Part shown: positions 53,831 through 62,738 of the stretch, in pieces
Numbering within the stretch: the stretch's first letter is position 1
Layout of the letters: the number at the start of each line of letters is the position of its first letter
Origin: Kiritimatiellia bacterium
Lineage (GTDB): Bacteria > Verrucomicrobiota > Kiritimatiellia > CAIQIC01 > Lenti-01
Direction of reading: 5' to 3'
Assembly (NCBI GenBank): GCA_017527155.1
Contig: JAFXQI010000010.1
Location: 62,001-126,000 of the forward strand
Length of the DNA stretch: 64,000 nt
Translations under genes and position numbers: made by a program
Notes under the pieces: model-generated
The model's database searches: none
Seen by the model: the letters and a program-made list of their open reading frames with translations, nothing else
What the model was told of the DNA's origin: nothing

Positions 53831-54724
53831 ATGCCCTCCAACCATTCTTCCATTCCCGCGGCGGCGAACGCCGCCGCGCACCGCAAACTCGTCACTCGTC
53901 ACTCGTCACTCGTCACTTTTGCGCTCGCCGCAGCCGTCTCCCTCACTTCCATTTCATCGCACGCGGGCATCCCTCGCCCCATGCTCCTCTACTACGGCCA
54001 AGCCTGCGACCGCTACGGCCAAGTCTACAAATCCGGCGCCGACATCTTCCTCCTGCGCGGAACCCAGGAAGTCGCCCGCACCACCATCGCGGGCGCCATC
54101 GCCCCCGGCATCAACTTCCGCCTCGCGGTTCCCTACGACAGCGACCCGTCCGACACCGCCAACTACGTCCCCTACGCCGTCGATGCCGGCGACATCCTGA
54201 CCGTCTGGGTCACCGACTCCGCCGGCACCCGCCAGGTCGAGAGCTGCGAAGTCCCGCCCGTCGGCGCGCCCGGCGAAGCCGTGGCCCTGCGCATCGTTGC
54301 GGGCGACGACGCCGACGCCGACGGCATGTCCGACGCCTGGGAGCGCGCCAACGGCCTCGACCCCACCGACCCGGCCGACGCCACCGCCGACCTCGACGGC
54401 GACGGCCAGACCAACCTCGCCGAATACCGCGCCGGGACCCTTCCCTGGCTGGCGAGCGACCGCTTCGGCACCTCCGCGCTGACCCTCACCCCCGGCGGCA
54501 TGTACGCCCTCACCTTCCCGACCACCTACGGCAAGGTCTACACCGTCCAGACCGCCCCCCTCGCCCTCGACGAAACCGGCGCCTTCGCCTGGACCCCCTG
54601 TCCCTTCTCCCTCGAAGACGCGACCGCCCCCACCCACACCCGCCTCCAAGGCACCGGCTCCCCCGTCACCATCTACCTCGACACCACCTCCCTCACCGCC
54701 CTCTGGCGCCTCTCCATCCAATGA
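53831..54724 (+). CDS. Exported protein with calcium-type repeat and repeat-derived signal peptide
   Basis: A 297-residue protein. The n-region of its signal peptide is encoded by four perfect CTCGTCA heptamers (53888-53915), giving KLVTRHSSLVT before the hydrophobic core. The mature part has an extracellular beta domain (PMLLYYGQACDRYGQVYKSG), then a thrombospondin-type-3/dockerin-like calcium motif (DADADGMSDAWERANGLDP, DLDGDGQTNLAEY) and a C-terminal beta domain. The start follows GAAAGGACC. The stop overlaps the PEP-CTERM gene by ATGA. A one-unit change in the heptamer tract would put the gene out of frame. Confidence 0.82.
   Translation: MPSNHSSIPAAANAAAHRKLVTRHSSLVTFALAAAVSLTSISSHAGIPRPMLLYYGQACDRYGQVYKSGADIFLLRGTQEVARTTIAGAIAPGINFRLAVPYDSDPSDTANYVPYAVDAGDILTVWVTDSAGTRQVESCEVPPVGAPGEAVALRIVAGDDADADGMSDAWERANGLDPTDPADATADLDGDGQTNLAEYRAGTLPWLASDRFGTSALTLTPGGMYALTFPTTYGKVYTVQTAPLALDETGAFAWTPCPFSLEDATAPTHTRLQGTGSPVTIYLDTTSLTALWRLSIQ
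53888..53915 (+). repeat. Four perfect CTCGTCA heptamers in a signal-peptide coding region
   Basis: The tract lies about 57 bp after the start codon, followed by CTTTTGCG. It is the reverse-strand version of the AGTGACG/TGACGAG heptamers seen between nearby genes. Confidence 0.85.
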
Positions 54725-55965
54725 ACCCCCGCTTCTCCATCCCCATCCACCTCCCCCCCGCCGTCCCGCGCGCCCGCGGAAACGCGGGCGGCCTCACCGT
54801 ACTCTTCCTTCTCTCCTCCGCCCTCCTCCTCACCCGTCCCACCGCCTCCCGCGCCGACCTCACGCATTCCTGGGACTCCCCGTCCGCGCTGCCCGCCACC
54901 CTCGGAACCCAACCGCTATCCCCTTCCGAAGACACCGAAGACACCGATTCCGCCGATTCTCCCGAAACACCTGCCCCCACGGCTCCCACCCTCGACTCCC
55001 AAATCGCCGACCTCCTCTCCGACGACGCCCTGTCTTCGCCTTCCCCCGCCCCCCAGGACCTTTCCACCCTCACCGTCCTCGTCAGCGACACCGACCTCCT
55101 CCTCGACCGCCTCGCCGTCCTGGCCACCGCCGACGTCCCCGACGACACGCCCGAGACGACCTCCCCGTCCGCCCCCGTCGGCGGCGCCGCCGCACCCTCC
55201 TCCAGCGGCACCGACCTCATCGCCACCCGCGTCTCCTCCGCGTTCGCCACGCACGGCTCCGCACCCTCCGCCACTCCCACTTTCACCGCCTCCGACAAAG
55301 CCGAAAACTACGATGGCAATTGGAACCTCGGCGACAACCACGGTACCGGCTTCGACGTCTGGCGCCAGGTCGCCCCCGCCGAACTTCCCTCCCGGTCGGT
55401 CAGCGACCAGGGTTTCGCCATCTACGCCCAATCCGGCGTCGGCGTGGAAGCCATCGGACGTTCCTTCGCCGACGGCACCGCCCTGGAATCCGGGACCTTC
55501 AAAGTCAGTGCCACCCATGATTCTTCCGAACACTTCTCCGGCTTCGCCATCTACGGTGCCGGTGACGCCGAAATCTTCCGCTGGGGCCTCGCCACCGCCG
55601 AAGACCGCGAAAGCGGCGGCGATGCCACCGGCTTCTGGTACTTCCGCGACGGACAATCCACCCTCATCCGGACCATCGACGCCGGGGAGCCTCTCGCCGC
55701 CGACTACTCCATCTCCTGGTCCGTCCTTTCCAGCGGCATGTCCATCGATCTTTCGATTGCCTCCAGCCCTTATGCCGACACCCTCCACCTGACCCTCGAC
55801 ACCTCCTCCGCCGTCACCGCCGTCGCCGCCCTCGTCGCCGGGTCCACCCAAGCCGAAACCCTCCATTTCGACAACCTCGAAGTCACCGGCCGCGCCGTCC
55901 CCGAGCCCGCCACTCTCGCCCTCCTCCTCCTCGGCGCCCTCGCCCTCCGTCCCCGCCGCAGGTGA
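54721..55965 (+). CDS. PEP-CTERM protein, 414 residues
   Basis: A long N-region and hydrophobic signal (about 25-40, LTVLFLLSSALLLTRP), an acidic Asp/Thr/Ser/Pro-rich segment (about 60-165), then a beta-sandwich domain (YDGNWNLGDNHGTGFDVW, GFWYFRDGQSTLIRTID, HFDNLEVTG) and the sorting signal VPEPATLALLLLGALALRPRRR at the C-terminus (split: VPEPAT, helix, RPRRR). It is translationally coupled to the preceding exported protein by an ATGA overlap. The exosortase that would process it lies elsewhere. Confidence 0.88.
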   Translation: MNPRFSIPIHLPPAVPRARGNAGGLTVLFLLSSALLLTRPTASRADLTHSWDSPSALPATLGTQPLSPSEDTEDTDSADSPETPAPTAPTLDSQIADLLSDDALSSPSPAPQDLSTLTVLVSDTDLLLDRLAVLATADVPDDTPETTSPSAPVGGAAAPSSSGTDLIATRVSSAFATHGSAPSATPTFTASDKAENYDGNWNLGDNHGTGFDVWRQVAPAELPSRSVSDQGFAIYAQSGVGVEAIGRSFADGTALESGTFKVSATHDSSEHFSGFAIYGAGDAEIFRWGLATAEDRESGGDATGFWYFRDGQSTLIRTIDAGEPLAADYSISWSVLSSGMSIDLSIASSPYADTLHLTLDTSSAVTAVAALVAGSTQAETLHFDNLEVTGRAVPEPATLALLLLGALALRPRRR

Positions 55966-56013
55966 CGGCCGGGGACCGTTCTGCTTTCCCCTCCATATCC
56001 CCCCTCCCCCACC

Positions 56014-57045
56014 CTACCGCCGGGTCGTGGAAAGGTTGCCGGTGAACGTCCCCGGACGCGTGGCGTCCGACGAATAGCCGTCCACGCGCGCCGAGCACGA
56101 GCTGGAACCCGCGTCGCCCGAGACGATCAGGTGGGCCGCCGGGAAGCCGTCCCGCGCCGCCAAATCGGCCACCGCCGTGAACGCGCTGCCGTTGAGGGTC
56201 GCGTAGAGGACTTCGCCGCCCCACAGCCCCACCACCTGCACCGACGTCCCGTCCACGTACACGTTGACCAACCCCGAATCGCACACCGTCACCGCGTTCG
56301 TCGCTGTCGCGTCCGCCGGCTCGAAACACACGCTGTAGTTGCCGCCGTAGTTGCCGTTCGTCACCGCCCCGCCGCCGCTCCCGCCGCCATCGCCGCCGCC
56401 GCCCCCGCCGCCGCCGCCATGGTTCGCCAGCGCGATGCCGCCGCCGACCGCCGCCGCGCCGCCGAGGATCACCGCCGCGGGAATCCAGTACTTGCCGCGG
56501 TCCGATGCCGACGCTTCCGGCTCCGCCGGCGCGCCCGCCCGGCCCGGCGCCGGCTGCGCCGCGGCCGCCGAAGCGGCCCGCTGCGACTGCTGCGCCACCG
56601 ACTGGACCGACGGCATGTTCTCCGCCGTCATCCCCGGCTCGATCACGCGGACCGTGACCCAGTCGGTGTCGGTGCTCTCGCCTTCGAGGTTGTCGGCGTG
56701 GACGTAGTAGAAGAGGTTCGATCCGGGTCCGATCAGGTGGCCGGGAATCGTCCCGAACCAGATGCCGGCGCCGGTCGTGGTCAGGTCGCGGCGGAAAGGG
56801 GTCATCCCGCGCGACGAGGCGTAGAACACGGCCACGCCGGAGACGCGCCCGCCCGCATCGCGGACCGTCGCGCGCAGTCCCAGCGGCTCGCCCTTGACGG
56901 CGACGCGCACCGGGTCGTGCACGATGACCGGCTTCGCCGCCGCGGAGACGGCCAGCACCACCGCGGACGCCGCCGCGGCCAACACACCCCACCGGCGGAC
57001 GCTGCGCGCGCACGCCGACATCGTTCTGGAAATCGTTTTGTTCAT
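56014..57045 (-). CDS. Exported glycine-rich protein of unknown function
   Basis: A 343-residue protein with a signal or anchor segment (WGVLAAAASAVVLAVSAAA). The first domain (about 40-135) is a beta-sandwich of the type found in surface carbohydrate-binding and Ig-like proteins (GEPLGLRATVRDAGG, FYASSRGMTPFRRDL, YYVHADNLEGE). A linker with a second hydrophobic stretch (WIPAAVILGGAAAVGGGIAL, about 185-207) and a poly-Gly tract leads to a C-terminal Ser/Thr/Gly-rich domain. This may be a membrane-attached protein with one domain on each side. Function unknown. ATG 57054 is an alternative start. Confidence 0.8.
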   Translation of the reverse strand: MNKTISRTMSACARSVRRWGVLAAAASAVVLAVSAAAKPVIVHDPVRVAVKGEPLGLRATVRDAGGRVSGVAVFYASSRGMTPFRRDLTTTGAGIWFGTIPGHLIGPGSNLFYYVHADNLEGESTDTDWVTVRVIEPGMTAENMPSVQSVAQQSQRAASAAAAQPAPGRAGAPAEPEASASDRGKYWIPAAVILGGAAAVGGGIALANHGGGGGGGGGDGGGSGGGAVTNGNYGGNYSVCFEPADATATNAVTVCDSGLVNVYVDGTSVQVVGLWGGEVLYATLNGSAFTAVADLAARDGFPAAHLIVSGDAGSSSCSARVDGYSSDATRPGTFTGNLSTTRR

Positions 57046-57124
57046 GCCGTCCACCTTAGCGTTCCCCGCCGAAAAGACAATCCCGAACCCGCCGACCCTG
57101 TCCGCCGCCGCTTCCGATCCGTTT

Positions 57125-57266
57125 TGAGATTATCTCATTCCATGCGGATTCGTTCGGATTCGTCCCCATTTCCGCTTCTCAGTTTTCCGCCCGTCCGCCG
57201 CCCGCCGCCGCCGCCCGCACGCATTTTGCGCTTTCCCCCGGACCGGAACGTGGTAGTTTCCGGTCC
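57125..57266. promoter_or_regulatory. Divergent control region with a 9-bp dyad upstream of the MBOAT gene
   Basis: It starts with TGAGATTATCTCATTCC, which resembles the left end of the 61-bp elements. Direct repeats GGATTCGTTCGGATTCG follow. The perfect dyad GGACCGGAA (57240-57248) and TTCCGGTCC (57258-57266) lies 35 bp before the MBOAT start. No clear -35/-10 pair was found. Confidence 0.35.
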
Positions 57267-57300
57267 GCAACGGAACCGGAAACGGGTTCCTGCGCAGAAA

Positions 57301-58758
57301 ATGTCCTTCATCGACTACCAGTTCCTGATTTTCTTCCCGGTGGTGGCGGCGGTGTTCTTCGCCCTGCCCCCGGCGCGCCGCTGGGTATGGCTGCTGGCGG
57401 CGAGCTGCTGGTTCTACATGGCCTTCGTGCCGGCCTACATCCTCATCCTCGCCGCCATGATCGCCGTCGACTGGCTGGCGGCGCTCGCGATGGGCCGCTG
57501 CGCACCGGCCCCCGGCAGCCGCGCACGGCGCCTCTGGCTGGCGGCGGGGACGGTCTTCAACCTCGGCGTGCTGGTCTTCTACAAGTACTGGAACTTCCTC
57601 GCCGCGAACTGGGACGCCCTCGCCGCCTGGTCGGGGCACCTGCCCAAGCTGCCGGCGACGGACGTGATCCTGCCGATCGGCCTCTCCTTCGTGACGTTCC
57701 AGACCCTCGCCTACCTGATCGAAGTCTACCGCGGCACCCAGCCCGTCGAGCACCACTTCGGCCGCTTCGCGACCTACGTCATGTTCTACCCGCAGCTGGT
57801 CGCGGGCCCGATCGAGCGCCCCGGCAACCTGCTCGTGCAGCTGCGCCGGACGCAGGTCTTCGACCCCGCGCAGGCCGCGGCGGGGCTGGAGCTGATGCTG
57901 TGGGGGTTCTTCAAGAAGGTGGTCGTGGCGGACCGCCTGGCGGACGTGGTGGACGCGGTGTACGCGGACCCGTCGGCGGCGTCCGGCGCGTCGGCGGTGC
58001 TGGCGGCGTACTTCTTCGCGTTCCAGATCTACTGCGACTTCTCGGGCTACACCGACATCGCGCGCGGGGCGGGCCGCGTGATGGGCTTCGACATCATCCT
58101 GAACTTCCGCCGCCCCTACTTCTCGCGCTCGGTGGCCGAGTTCTGGCGCCGCTGGCACATCTCGCTCTCCGGCTGGTTCCGCGACTACCTCTACATCCCC
58201 CTCGGCGGCAACCGCGTCGGCGCCGCCCGCTGGGCGTTCAACACGATGGTGGTCTTCCTGGCCAGCGGCCTCTGGCACGGCGCCGCGTGGACCTTCGTCG
58301 TGTGGGGCGGCCTCCACGGCGTCTTCCTGCTCTGCGGGCGCGCGACCGACCCGCTCCGGCGCCGCGCCTGCACCGCCCTCCGCGCCGATCCCGACGGTCC
58401 CCTCCGCAGCACCGTCCGCACCTTCCTGACCTTCCATCTCGTCACCGCCGCGTGGGTTTTCTTCCGCGCCCCCACCTGGAACGGCGCCATGACCGTCTTC
58501 CGCCGCATGGCCGCCTGGGCCCCCGCCGCCGACGGCGGATTCACGGTCGCCTCCCTCGCGCCCGCCACCCTCTGGACGACGCTCGGCGCCCTGGCGACCC
58601 TCGTCGCCGCCGAATGCCTCGCCGAATTCGCGCGCGGGGAAGAGCGCTGGAAGACCCTCCCCTTCTGGATCAAGGCCCCCGTCTGCGCCGCGCTGCTGCT
58701 GGCCGTCATGAACCTCGGTGTACCCCATGAAAAGCCTTTCATCTACTTCCAGTTCTGA
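57301..58758 (+). CDS. MBOAT-family O-acyltransferase (AlgI-like)
   Basis: A 485-residue multi-spanning membrane protein with the MBOAT signature: ADRLADVVD, FQIYCDFSGYTDIARG, FNFRRPYFS-like NFRRPYFSRS, FWRRWHISLSGWFRDYLYIPLGG and the catalytic His in ASGLWHGAAWTF. AlgI-type proteins pass acetyl groups across the membrane for O-acetylation of exopolysaccharide or peptidoglycan. The next gene, an SGNH-type protein overlapping by 32 bp, is the usual extracytoplasmic partner. Confidence 0.93.
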   Translation: MSFIDYQFLIFFPVVAAVFFALPPARRWVWLLAASCWFYMAFVPAYILILAAMIAVDWLAALAMGRCAPAPGSRARRLWLAAGTVFNLGVLVFYKYWNFLAANWDALAAWSGHLPKLPATDVILPIGLSFVTFQTLAYLIEVYRGTQPVEHHFGRFATYVMFYPQLVAGPIERPGNLLVQLRRTQVFDPAQAAAGLELMLWGFFKKVVVADRLADVVDAVYADPSAASGASAVLAAYFFAFQIYCDFSGYTDIARGAGRVMGFDIILNFRRPYFSRSVAEFWRRWHISLSGWFRDYLYIPLGGNRVGAARWAFNTMVVFLASGLWHGAAWTFVVWGGLHGVFLLCGRATDPLRRRACTALRADPDGPLRSTVRTFLTFHLVTAAWVFFRAPTWNGAMTVFRRMAAWAPAADGGFTVASLAPATLWTTLGALATLVAAECLAEFARGEERWKTLPFWIKAPVCAALLLAVMNLGVPHEKPFIYFQF

Positions 58759-59758
58759 CCGCGGCCCCACCCTCCTCCGCTTCTTCGCCGGCGTCCTCCT
58801 CGTCGCCGCGCTCGCCGTCGCCGGACAGTACGCCATCGACGCCCTCCGGCCGCCCGAGTTCTCCCCCACCATCCGCGGCATGCCCCGCCAGATCGACAAC
58901 ACCCTCGTCTACCTCGGCGACAGCATCAACGCATCCTTCGACCACACCGAAGAAAACTCCAAGCCCCTCTCCGCGCTCATCTCGCTCGCCGCCGACCACC
59001 ACATCGGCACCGTCGCCCTCGGCGGCTACGACATGCGCCTCTTCCGCGACTACATCCGCACCATGCTCCCGCGCATCTCGCCCGACAAACCCCACACCTG
59101 GATCCTCACCGTCAACCTCGCCAACTACCGCCAGGACGGCCGCGTCCCCTGGACCCGCAACAAACAGCACATCGCCCTGCTGCGCCAGTACCTCCACCGT
59201 CCTTTCCGCGCCTTCGCCACCCCCATGCGCATCTTCCGGTTCCCGGCCTACCGCCCCGACATGCGCCCCGACGAAGACGCCCGCCGTCCCATCCTCTGGC
59301 AGGGACGTACCATCGGCCGCACCCGCGATTTCACCGACGAACGGTTCAAGATCGCCGGCGTCACCGACGACCTCCGCCGCGAAAACGTCATCATCCGCTA
59401 CGGCCAGCCCATGACTCCGGACAACCTCGCCCTGCGCGCCACCGCCGAAGCCGCCCGCCTGCTGCGTTCCCGCGGCCAGCGCGCCGTCTTCTGCATCATG
59501 CCCTGCGACGTCGGGCGCTGCGACGCCCTCCTCGACGGCCGGATCACCCCGATCCTCGACGAAAAGGCGGCCACCGTCGCCGCCGCCGCCCGCGCCGCCG
59601 GAGGCGAAGTCCTCGATCTGCACGCCGCCTTCCCCCACGACCTCTTCATCCCCGACCAATACCCCAACGAACACCTCCGCAACGCCGGCCGCGAGCGCCT
59701 CGCCTCCGCCATCGCCGATTTCATCGCCACCAACGCCCCGCCCCCCGCCGCCCCCTGA
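58727..59758 (+). CDS. SGNH-like acyltransferase/esterase partner (AlgJ/AlgX-like role)
   Basis: A 343-residue protein with one N-terminal TM anchor (about 20-38). The SGNH-type features are YLGDSIN (nucleophile Ser), LTVNLANY (Asn) and the C-terminal DQYPNEHLRNAGRERLA (Asp/His pair). It would act outside the membrane, taking acetyl groups from the MBOAT protein to a glycan acceptor. ATG 58727 lies 32 bp inside the MBOAT gene; a GTG 9 bp upstream is possible. Confidence 0.85.
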   Translation: MKSLSSTSSSDRGPTLLRFFAGVLLVAALAVAGQYAIDALRPPEFSPTIRGMPRQIDNTLVYLGDSINASFDHTEENSKPLSALISLAADHHIGTVALGGYDMRLFRDYIRTMLPRISPDKPHTWILTVNLANYRQDGRVPWTRNKQHIALLRQYLHRPFRAFATPMRIFRFPAYRPDMRPDEDARRPILWQGRTIGRTRDFTDERFKIAGVTDDLRRENVIIRYGQPMTPDNLALRATAEAARLLRSRGQRAVFCIMPCDVGRCDALLDGRITPILDEKAATVAAAARAAGGEVLDLHAAFPHDLFIPDQYPNEHLRNAGRERLASAIADFIATNAPPPAAP

Positions 59759-59882
59759 CATCCCCCGCGGTTTTCCTCCGCCCCTGACGCCCCCTCCCCT
59801 TCCCCCCCACCCCCTCTTCTGTCCACCATACACCACCCCACGCTTTTCCCCCCAGCATCTTCCCCCGCGTCGGAACCACTTG

Positions 59883-59943
59883 CGATATCAAGGAATTCTC
59901 TTGCATTTCCCTCCACATTCCCCCATCCTGCCTCCCATGAAAC
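59883..59943 (+). promoter_or_regulatory. Leader of the 59937 gene, matching the 61-bp dispersed element
   Basis: It begins CGATATCAAGGAATTC, has TTGCAT (59901-59906), and ends CCATGAAAC, exactly 61 bp. Copy D of the dispersed element shares the CGATATCAAGGAA end. Here the terminal ATG is the start codon of a full gene. The TTGCAT box lies 36 bp before the ATG. Confidence 0.5.
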
Positions 59944-60911
59944 AAGACCCCATCCTCCCCCCTGGCTATCTCAACGCCCTTGCCCGCGACTGTTTCGGCC
60001 CCGCGTGCAGCCACGCCCCCACCGCCATCCTCCTGCAGGCCATCGGTTCCCTTGCGCTCTTCACCGGCGCCCTCGCCGCCCACCTCGCCTGGTACGGCGG
60101 CAAGCGCATCCTCTCCCGCCTCCGCCGCCATGTCGCCCCCCCCGAACCGCTGCCGCCCGCCGCTCCTCGCCCCCCCTTATCCCTTCGCGGAACTCCCACC
60201 CCCGACGACATCGAAGACGTCTGGTCCATCGCCCCCCGCACCCTCTGCGGCCGCCTCCGCATCGGCTCCCGCCTGGCCGACTTGGAACCGACGCTCGACT
60301 CCCGCTTCGTCTTCAAGAAGGCCCGCAACGGTTCCCGCCGCATCGTCGCCCGCCAACCCGGCCTCAAGGGCTGGATGAAGAAACGCATTCCCTCCGTCAA
60401 GTATTCCACCGCCATGCACTACAAGAAGCTGGCCACCCGCATCCGCCAGCTCATCGGACTCGACGCCCGCATTCCCCTCGAATGGCTCCTGCCCGACAAC
60501 GCAGAAGCCATCCCGACCCTCTCCACCGCCGACCGCCAGGCCATGGCCGCCGCCCGCGCCAAGCTCTCCCGGCTGCTGGCCGACAACCCGAAGGTGACGC
60601 CCCTGGTGCGGGCGGTCGAACAGAAGCTCGGCATCATGCGGATGGTCACGATCCGGCACGTCCAACCACCACGGCCGGGACGGGGAAGGCGGCGGAAACC
60701 GCAGGAATTCCCCAATGATTCCTTGATATCGCACGTGGTCCGGGACGGTCTCGTCGTGGGCGGGAGTCCGGAGCGAGAGAGGGCCTTCTGGGAGGCCATC
60801 CGGAAAGTGCTGGGGGAGGATGCGGCGGATGCGCAGACGCGTCGGTTGCAATCGGACATCCGGGAGTGGTTGAACGCCCCGTTGGCCTCGAAGCAGAATC
60901 GTCGGCGGTAG
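59937..60911 (+). CDS. Unknown-family protein with one N-terminal TM segment (paralogue of 7988)
   Basis: A 324-residue protein with a hydrophobic segment (about 28-50), then the conserved block shared with the 7988 product: SLRGTPTPDDI, RLRIGSRLADLEPTLDSRF, YSTAMHYKKLATRIRQLIG and LDARIPLEWLLPD. The C-terminal 70 residues differ and are partly encoded by a sequence containing CCTTGATATCGCA, the reversed end of the 61-bp element (60721-60733). The family has no function I can assign. The two copies are 52 kb apart and share related leaders. Confidence 0.82.
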   Translation: MKQDPILPPGYLNALARDCFGPACSHAPTAILLQAIGSLALFTGALAAHLAWYGGKRILSRLRRHVAPPEPLPPAAPRPPLSLRGTPTPDDIEDVWSIAPRTLCGRLRIGSRLADLEPTLDSRFVFKKARNGSRRIVARQPGLKGWMKKRIPSVKYSTAMHYKKLATRIRQLIGLDARIPLEWLLPDNAEAIPTLSTADRQAMAAARAKLSRLLADNPKVTPLVRAVEQKLGIMRMVTIRHVQPPRPGRGRRRKPQEFPNDSLISHVVRDGLVVGGSPERERAFWEAIRKVLGEDAADAQTRRLQSDIREWLNAPLASKQNRRR

Positions 60912-60983
60912 CGGAACGGTGTCGGCAAGACCACCTCCCGACCTTTTCCACGCCTTTTTGCTGGCAAACCCGGCGGGTGCGCG

Positions 60984-60989
60984 TACAAT
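60984..60989 (+). promoter_or_regulatory. -10 box of the panBC operon
   Basis: TACAAT, with TTGCTG 20 bp upstream (60958-60963) as a wide-spaced -35 candidate. The leader of about 55 nt contains GGAAAGGAGAG. Confidence 0.4.
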
Positions 60990-61045
60990 GTCCGGCCCGT
61001 GAAAACGAAACCGGAAAGGAGAGCCCCGTCCCGGGGCGACCTCGC

Positions 61046-61840
61046 ATGAAGCAACTCGACGCCCAAGACATCCGAAACATGAAAGGCCGGGAGAAAATCG
61101 CCTGCCTGACCGTCTACAACGCCCCCGTCGCCCGCGCCCTCGACGCCGCCGGCCTGCCCCTCCTGCTCGTCGGCGACAGCGTCGGCACCACCGAACTCGG
61201 CTACGCGTCGACCATCCCGGTCACCCTCGACGACATGGTCCGCCACACCGCCGCCGTCGTCCGCGGCGTCTCCCACGCCCTCGTCATCGCCGACATGCCC
61301 TTCATGAGCTACCAGGAATCCCCCGTGCAGGCCCTCCGCAGCGCCGGACGCCTCCTCCAGGAGACCGGCTGCGGCGCCGTCAAGCTCGAAGGCGGCGAAT
61401 TCCGCGCCCCGACCATCCGCACGCTCGTCCAGAACGGCATCCCCGTCTGCGCGCACATCGGCCTGACCCCCCAGAGCCATGCGCAGCTCGGCTACCGCGT
61501 GCAGGGACGCGGCGACGCGGCCGCCGCGCAGCTCCTCGCCGACGCCCGGGCCGTGGCCGATGCCGGCGCCTTCGCGGTCGTCCTCGAATGCATCCCGGCC
61601 GACCTCGCCAAGGCCGTCACCGAATCCGTGAGCATCCCGACCATCGGCATCGGCGCCGGCCCCCACTGCGACGGGCAGGTCCTGGTGCTCCACGACATCC
61701 TGGGCATGGGCGGCGCCATCCACCCGCGCTTCGCCAAATGCTACGTCGACCTCGCCGCGCAGATCCGGACCGCCGCCGAAACCTACAAATCCGAAGTCCT
61801 CTCCGGCACCTACCCCGGCCCCGAGCACCAGTACACCTGA
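61046..61840 (+). CDS. panB: 3-methyl-2-oxobutanoate hydroxymethyltransferase
   Basis: A 264-residue TIM-barrel enzyme that transfers a hydroxymethyl group from 5,10-methylene-THF to alpha-ketoisovalerate, the first step to pantoate. Motifs: LLVGDSVGTTELGY (Mg-binding Asp), MPFMSYQ, AVKLEGGE, AHIGLTPQ and VLECIP. The full length is normal. panC follows after 17 bp with its own Shine-Dalgarno. panD and panE are not in this window. Confidence 0.96.
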   Translation: MKQLDAQDIRNMKGREKIACLTVYNAPVARALDAAGLPLLLVGDSVGTTELGYASTIPVTLDDMVRHTAAVVRGVSHALVIADMPFMSYQESPVQALRSAGRLLQETGCGAVKLEGGEFRAPTIRTLVQNGIPVCAHIGLTPQSHAQLGYRVQGRGDAAAAQLLADARAVADAGAFAVVLECIPADLAKAVTESVSIPTIGIGAGPHCDGQVLVLHDILGMGGAIHPRFAKCYVDLAAQIRTAAETYKSEVLSGTYPGPEHQYT

Positions 61841-61857
61841 ACCAGGAGTCCCCCCCC

Positions 61858-62715
61858 ATGCAGATCATCGAATCCCCCGCCGACCTCCAGCTCGCCGCCC
61901 TCGCCCTCCGCTCCGCCGGCGAAACCATCGCCCTCGTGCCCACCATGGGCAACCTCCACGAAGGCCACCTCTCGCTCGTCCGCACCGCCCGCGCCATGGC
62001 CACGCGCGTCATCGTCTCCGACTTCGTGAACCCGACCCAGTTCGGCCCCAACGAAGACTACGCCGCCTACCCGCGCACCTTCGAAGCCGACTGCGCCCTG
62101 CTCGAACGCGAAGGCGCCGACATCGTCTTCCATCCCTCCCCCGAGGCCATGTACCCCGACGGCACCAGCGTCTCCCTGATCGAGACCTCCCTCTCCAAAC
62201 ACCTCTGCGGCGCCTCCCGGCCCGGACACTTCAACGGCGTCTGCACCGTCGTGGCCAAACTCTTCCTCCTCGCCCAGCCGCACATCGCCGTGTTCGGCCA
62301 GAAGGACGCCCAGCAGCTGCGCGTCCTCCGCCGGATGGTCCGCGACCTGAACTTCCCCATCCAGGTCGTCGGCGCCCCCATCGTCCGCGAACCCGACGGC
62401 CTGGCCATGTCCTCCCGCAACCAGTATCTCACCCCCGCCCAGCGCCTCGAAGCCCCCGCCCTGCACCGCGCCCTCGAAGCCTGCTCGACCGCCTTCGCCT
62501 CCGGCGAACGCTCCGTCGCGGCCCTCCGCAAGCGCATCCTCGGCATCCTTTCCGCCTCCGCTCCCTCCGGCGTCCCCGACTACGTCACCCTCGCCGACGA
62601 CGAAACCCTCGTCCCCCTCGACGACGCCGATACCGTCTCCCGCCCCGTCCTCGCCGCCCTCGCCGTCCGTTTCGGCACCACCCGCCTCATCGACAACACC
62701 GAACTCCGCCCATAG
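61858..62715 (+). CDS. panC: Pantothenate synthetase
   Basis: A 285-residue enzyme joining pantoate and beta-alanine with ATP. The nucleotidyltransferase motif is VPTMGNLHEGHLSLV, followed by FVNPTQFGPNEDY, GHFNGVCTVVAKLF, FGQKDAQQL and the KMSKS-like SSRNQYLT. ATG 61858 follows AGGAGTCCC. It is the second gene of the panBC operon. Confidence 0.96.
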   Translation: MQIIESPADLQLAALALRSAGETIALVPTMGNLHEGHLSLVRTARAMATRVIVSDFVNPTQFGPNEDYAAYPRTFEADCALLEREGADIVFHPSPEAMYPDGTSVSLIETSLSKHLCGASRPGHFNGVCTVVAKLFLLAQPHIAVFGQKDAQQLRVLRRMVRDLNFPIQVVGAPIVREPDGLAMSSRNQYLTPAQRLEAPALHRALEACSTAFASGERSVAALRKRILGILSASAPSGVPDYVTLADDETLVPLDDADTVSRPVLAALAVRFGTTRLIDNTELRP

Positions 62716-62738
62716 CGCGGTTCCAGGAAAGAGCGTCT

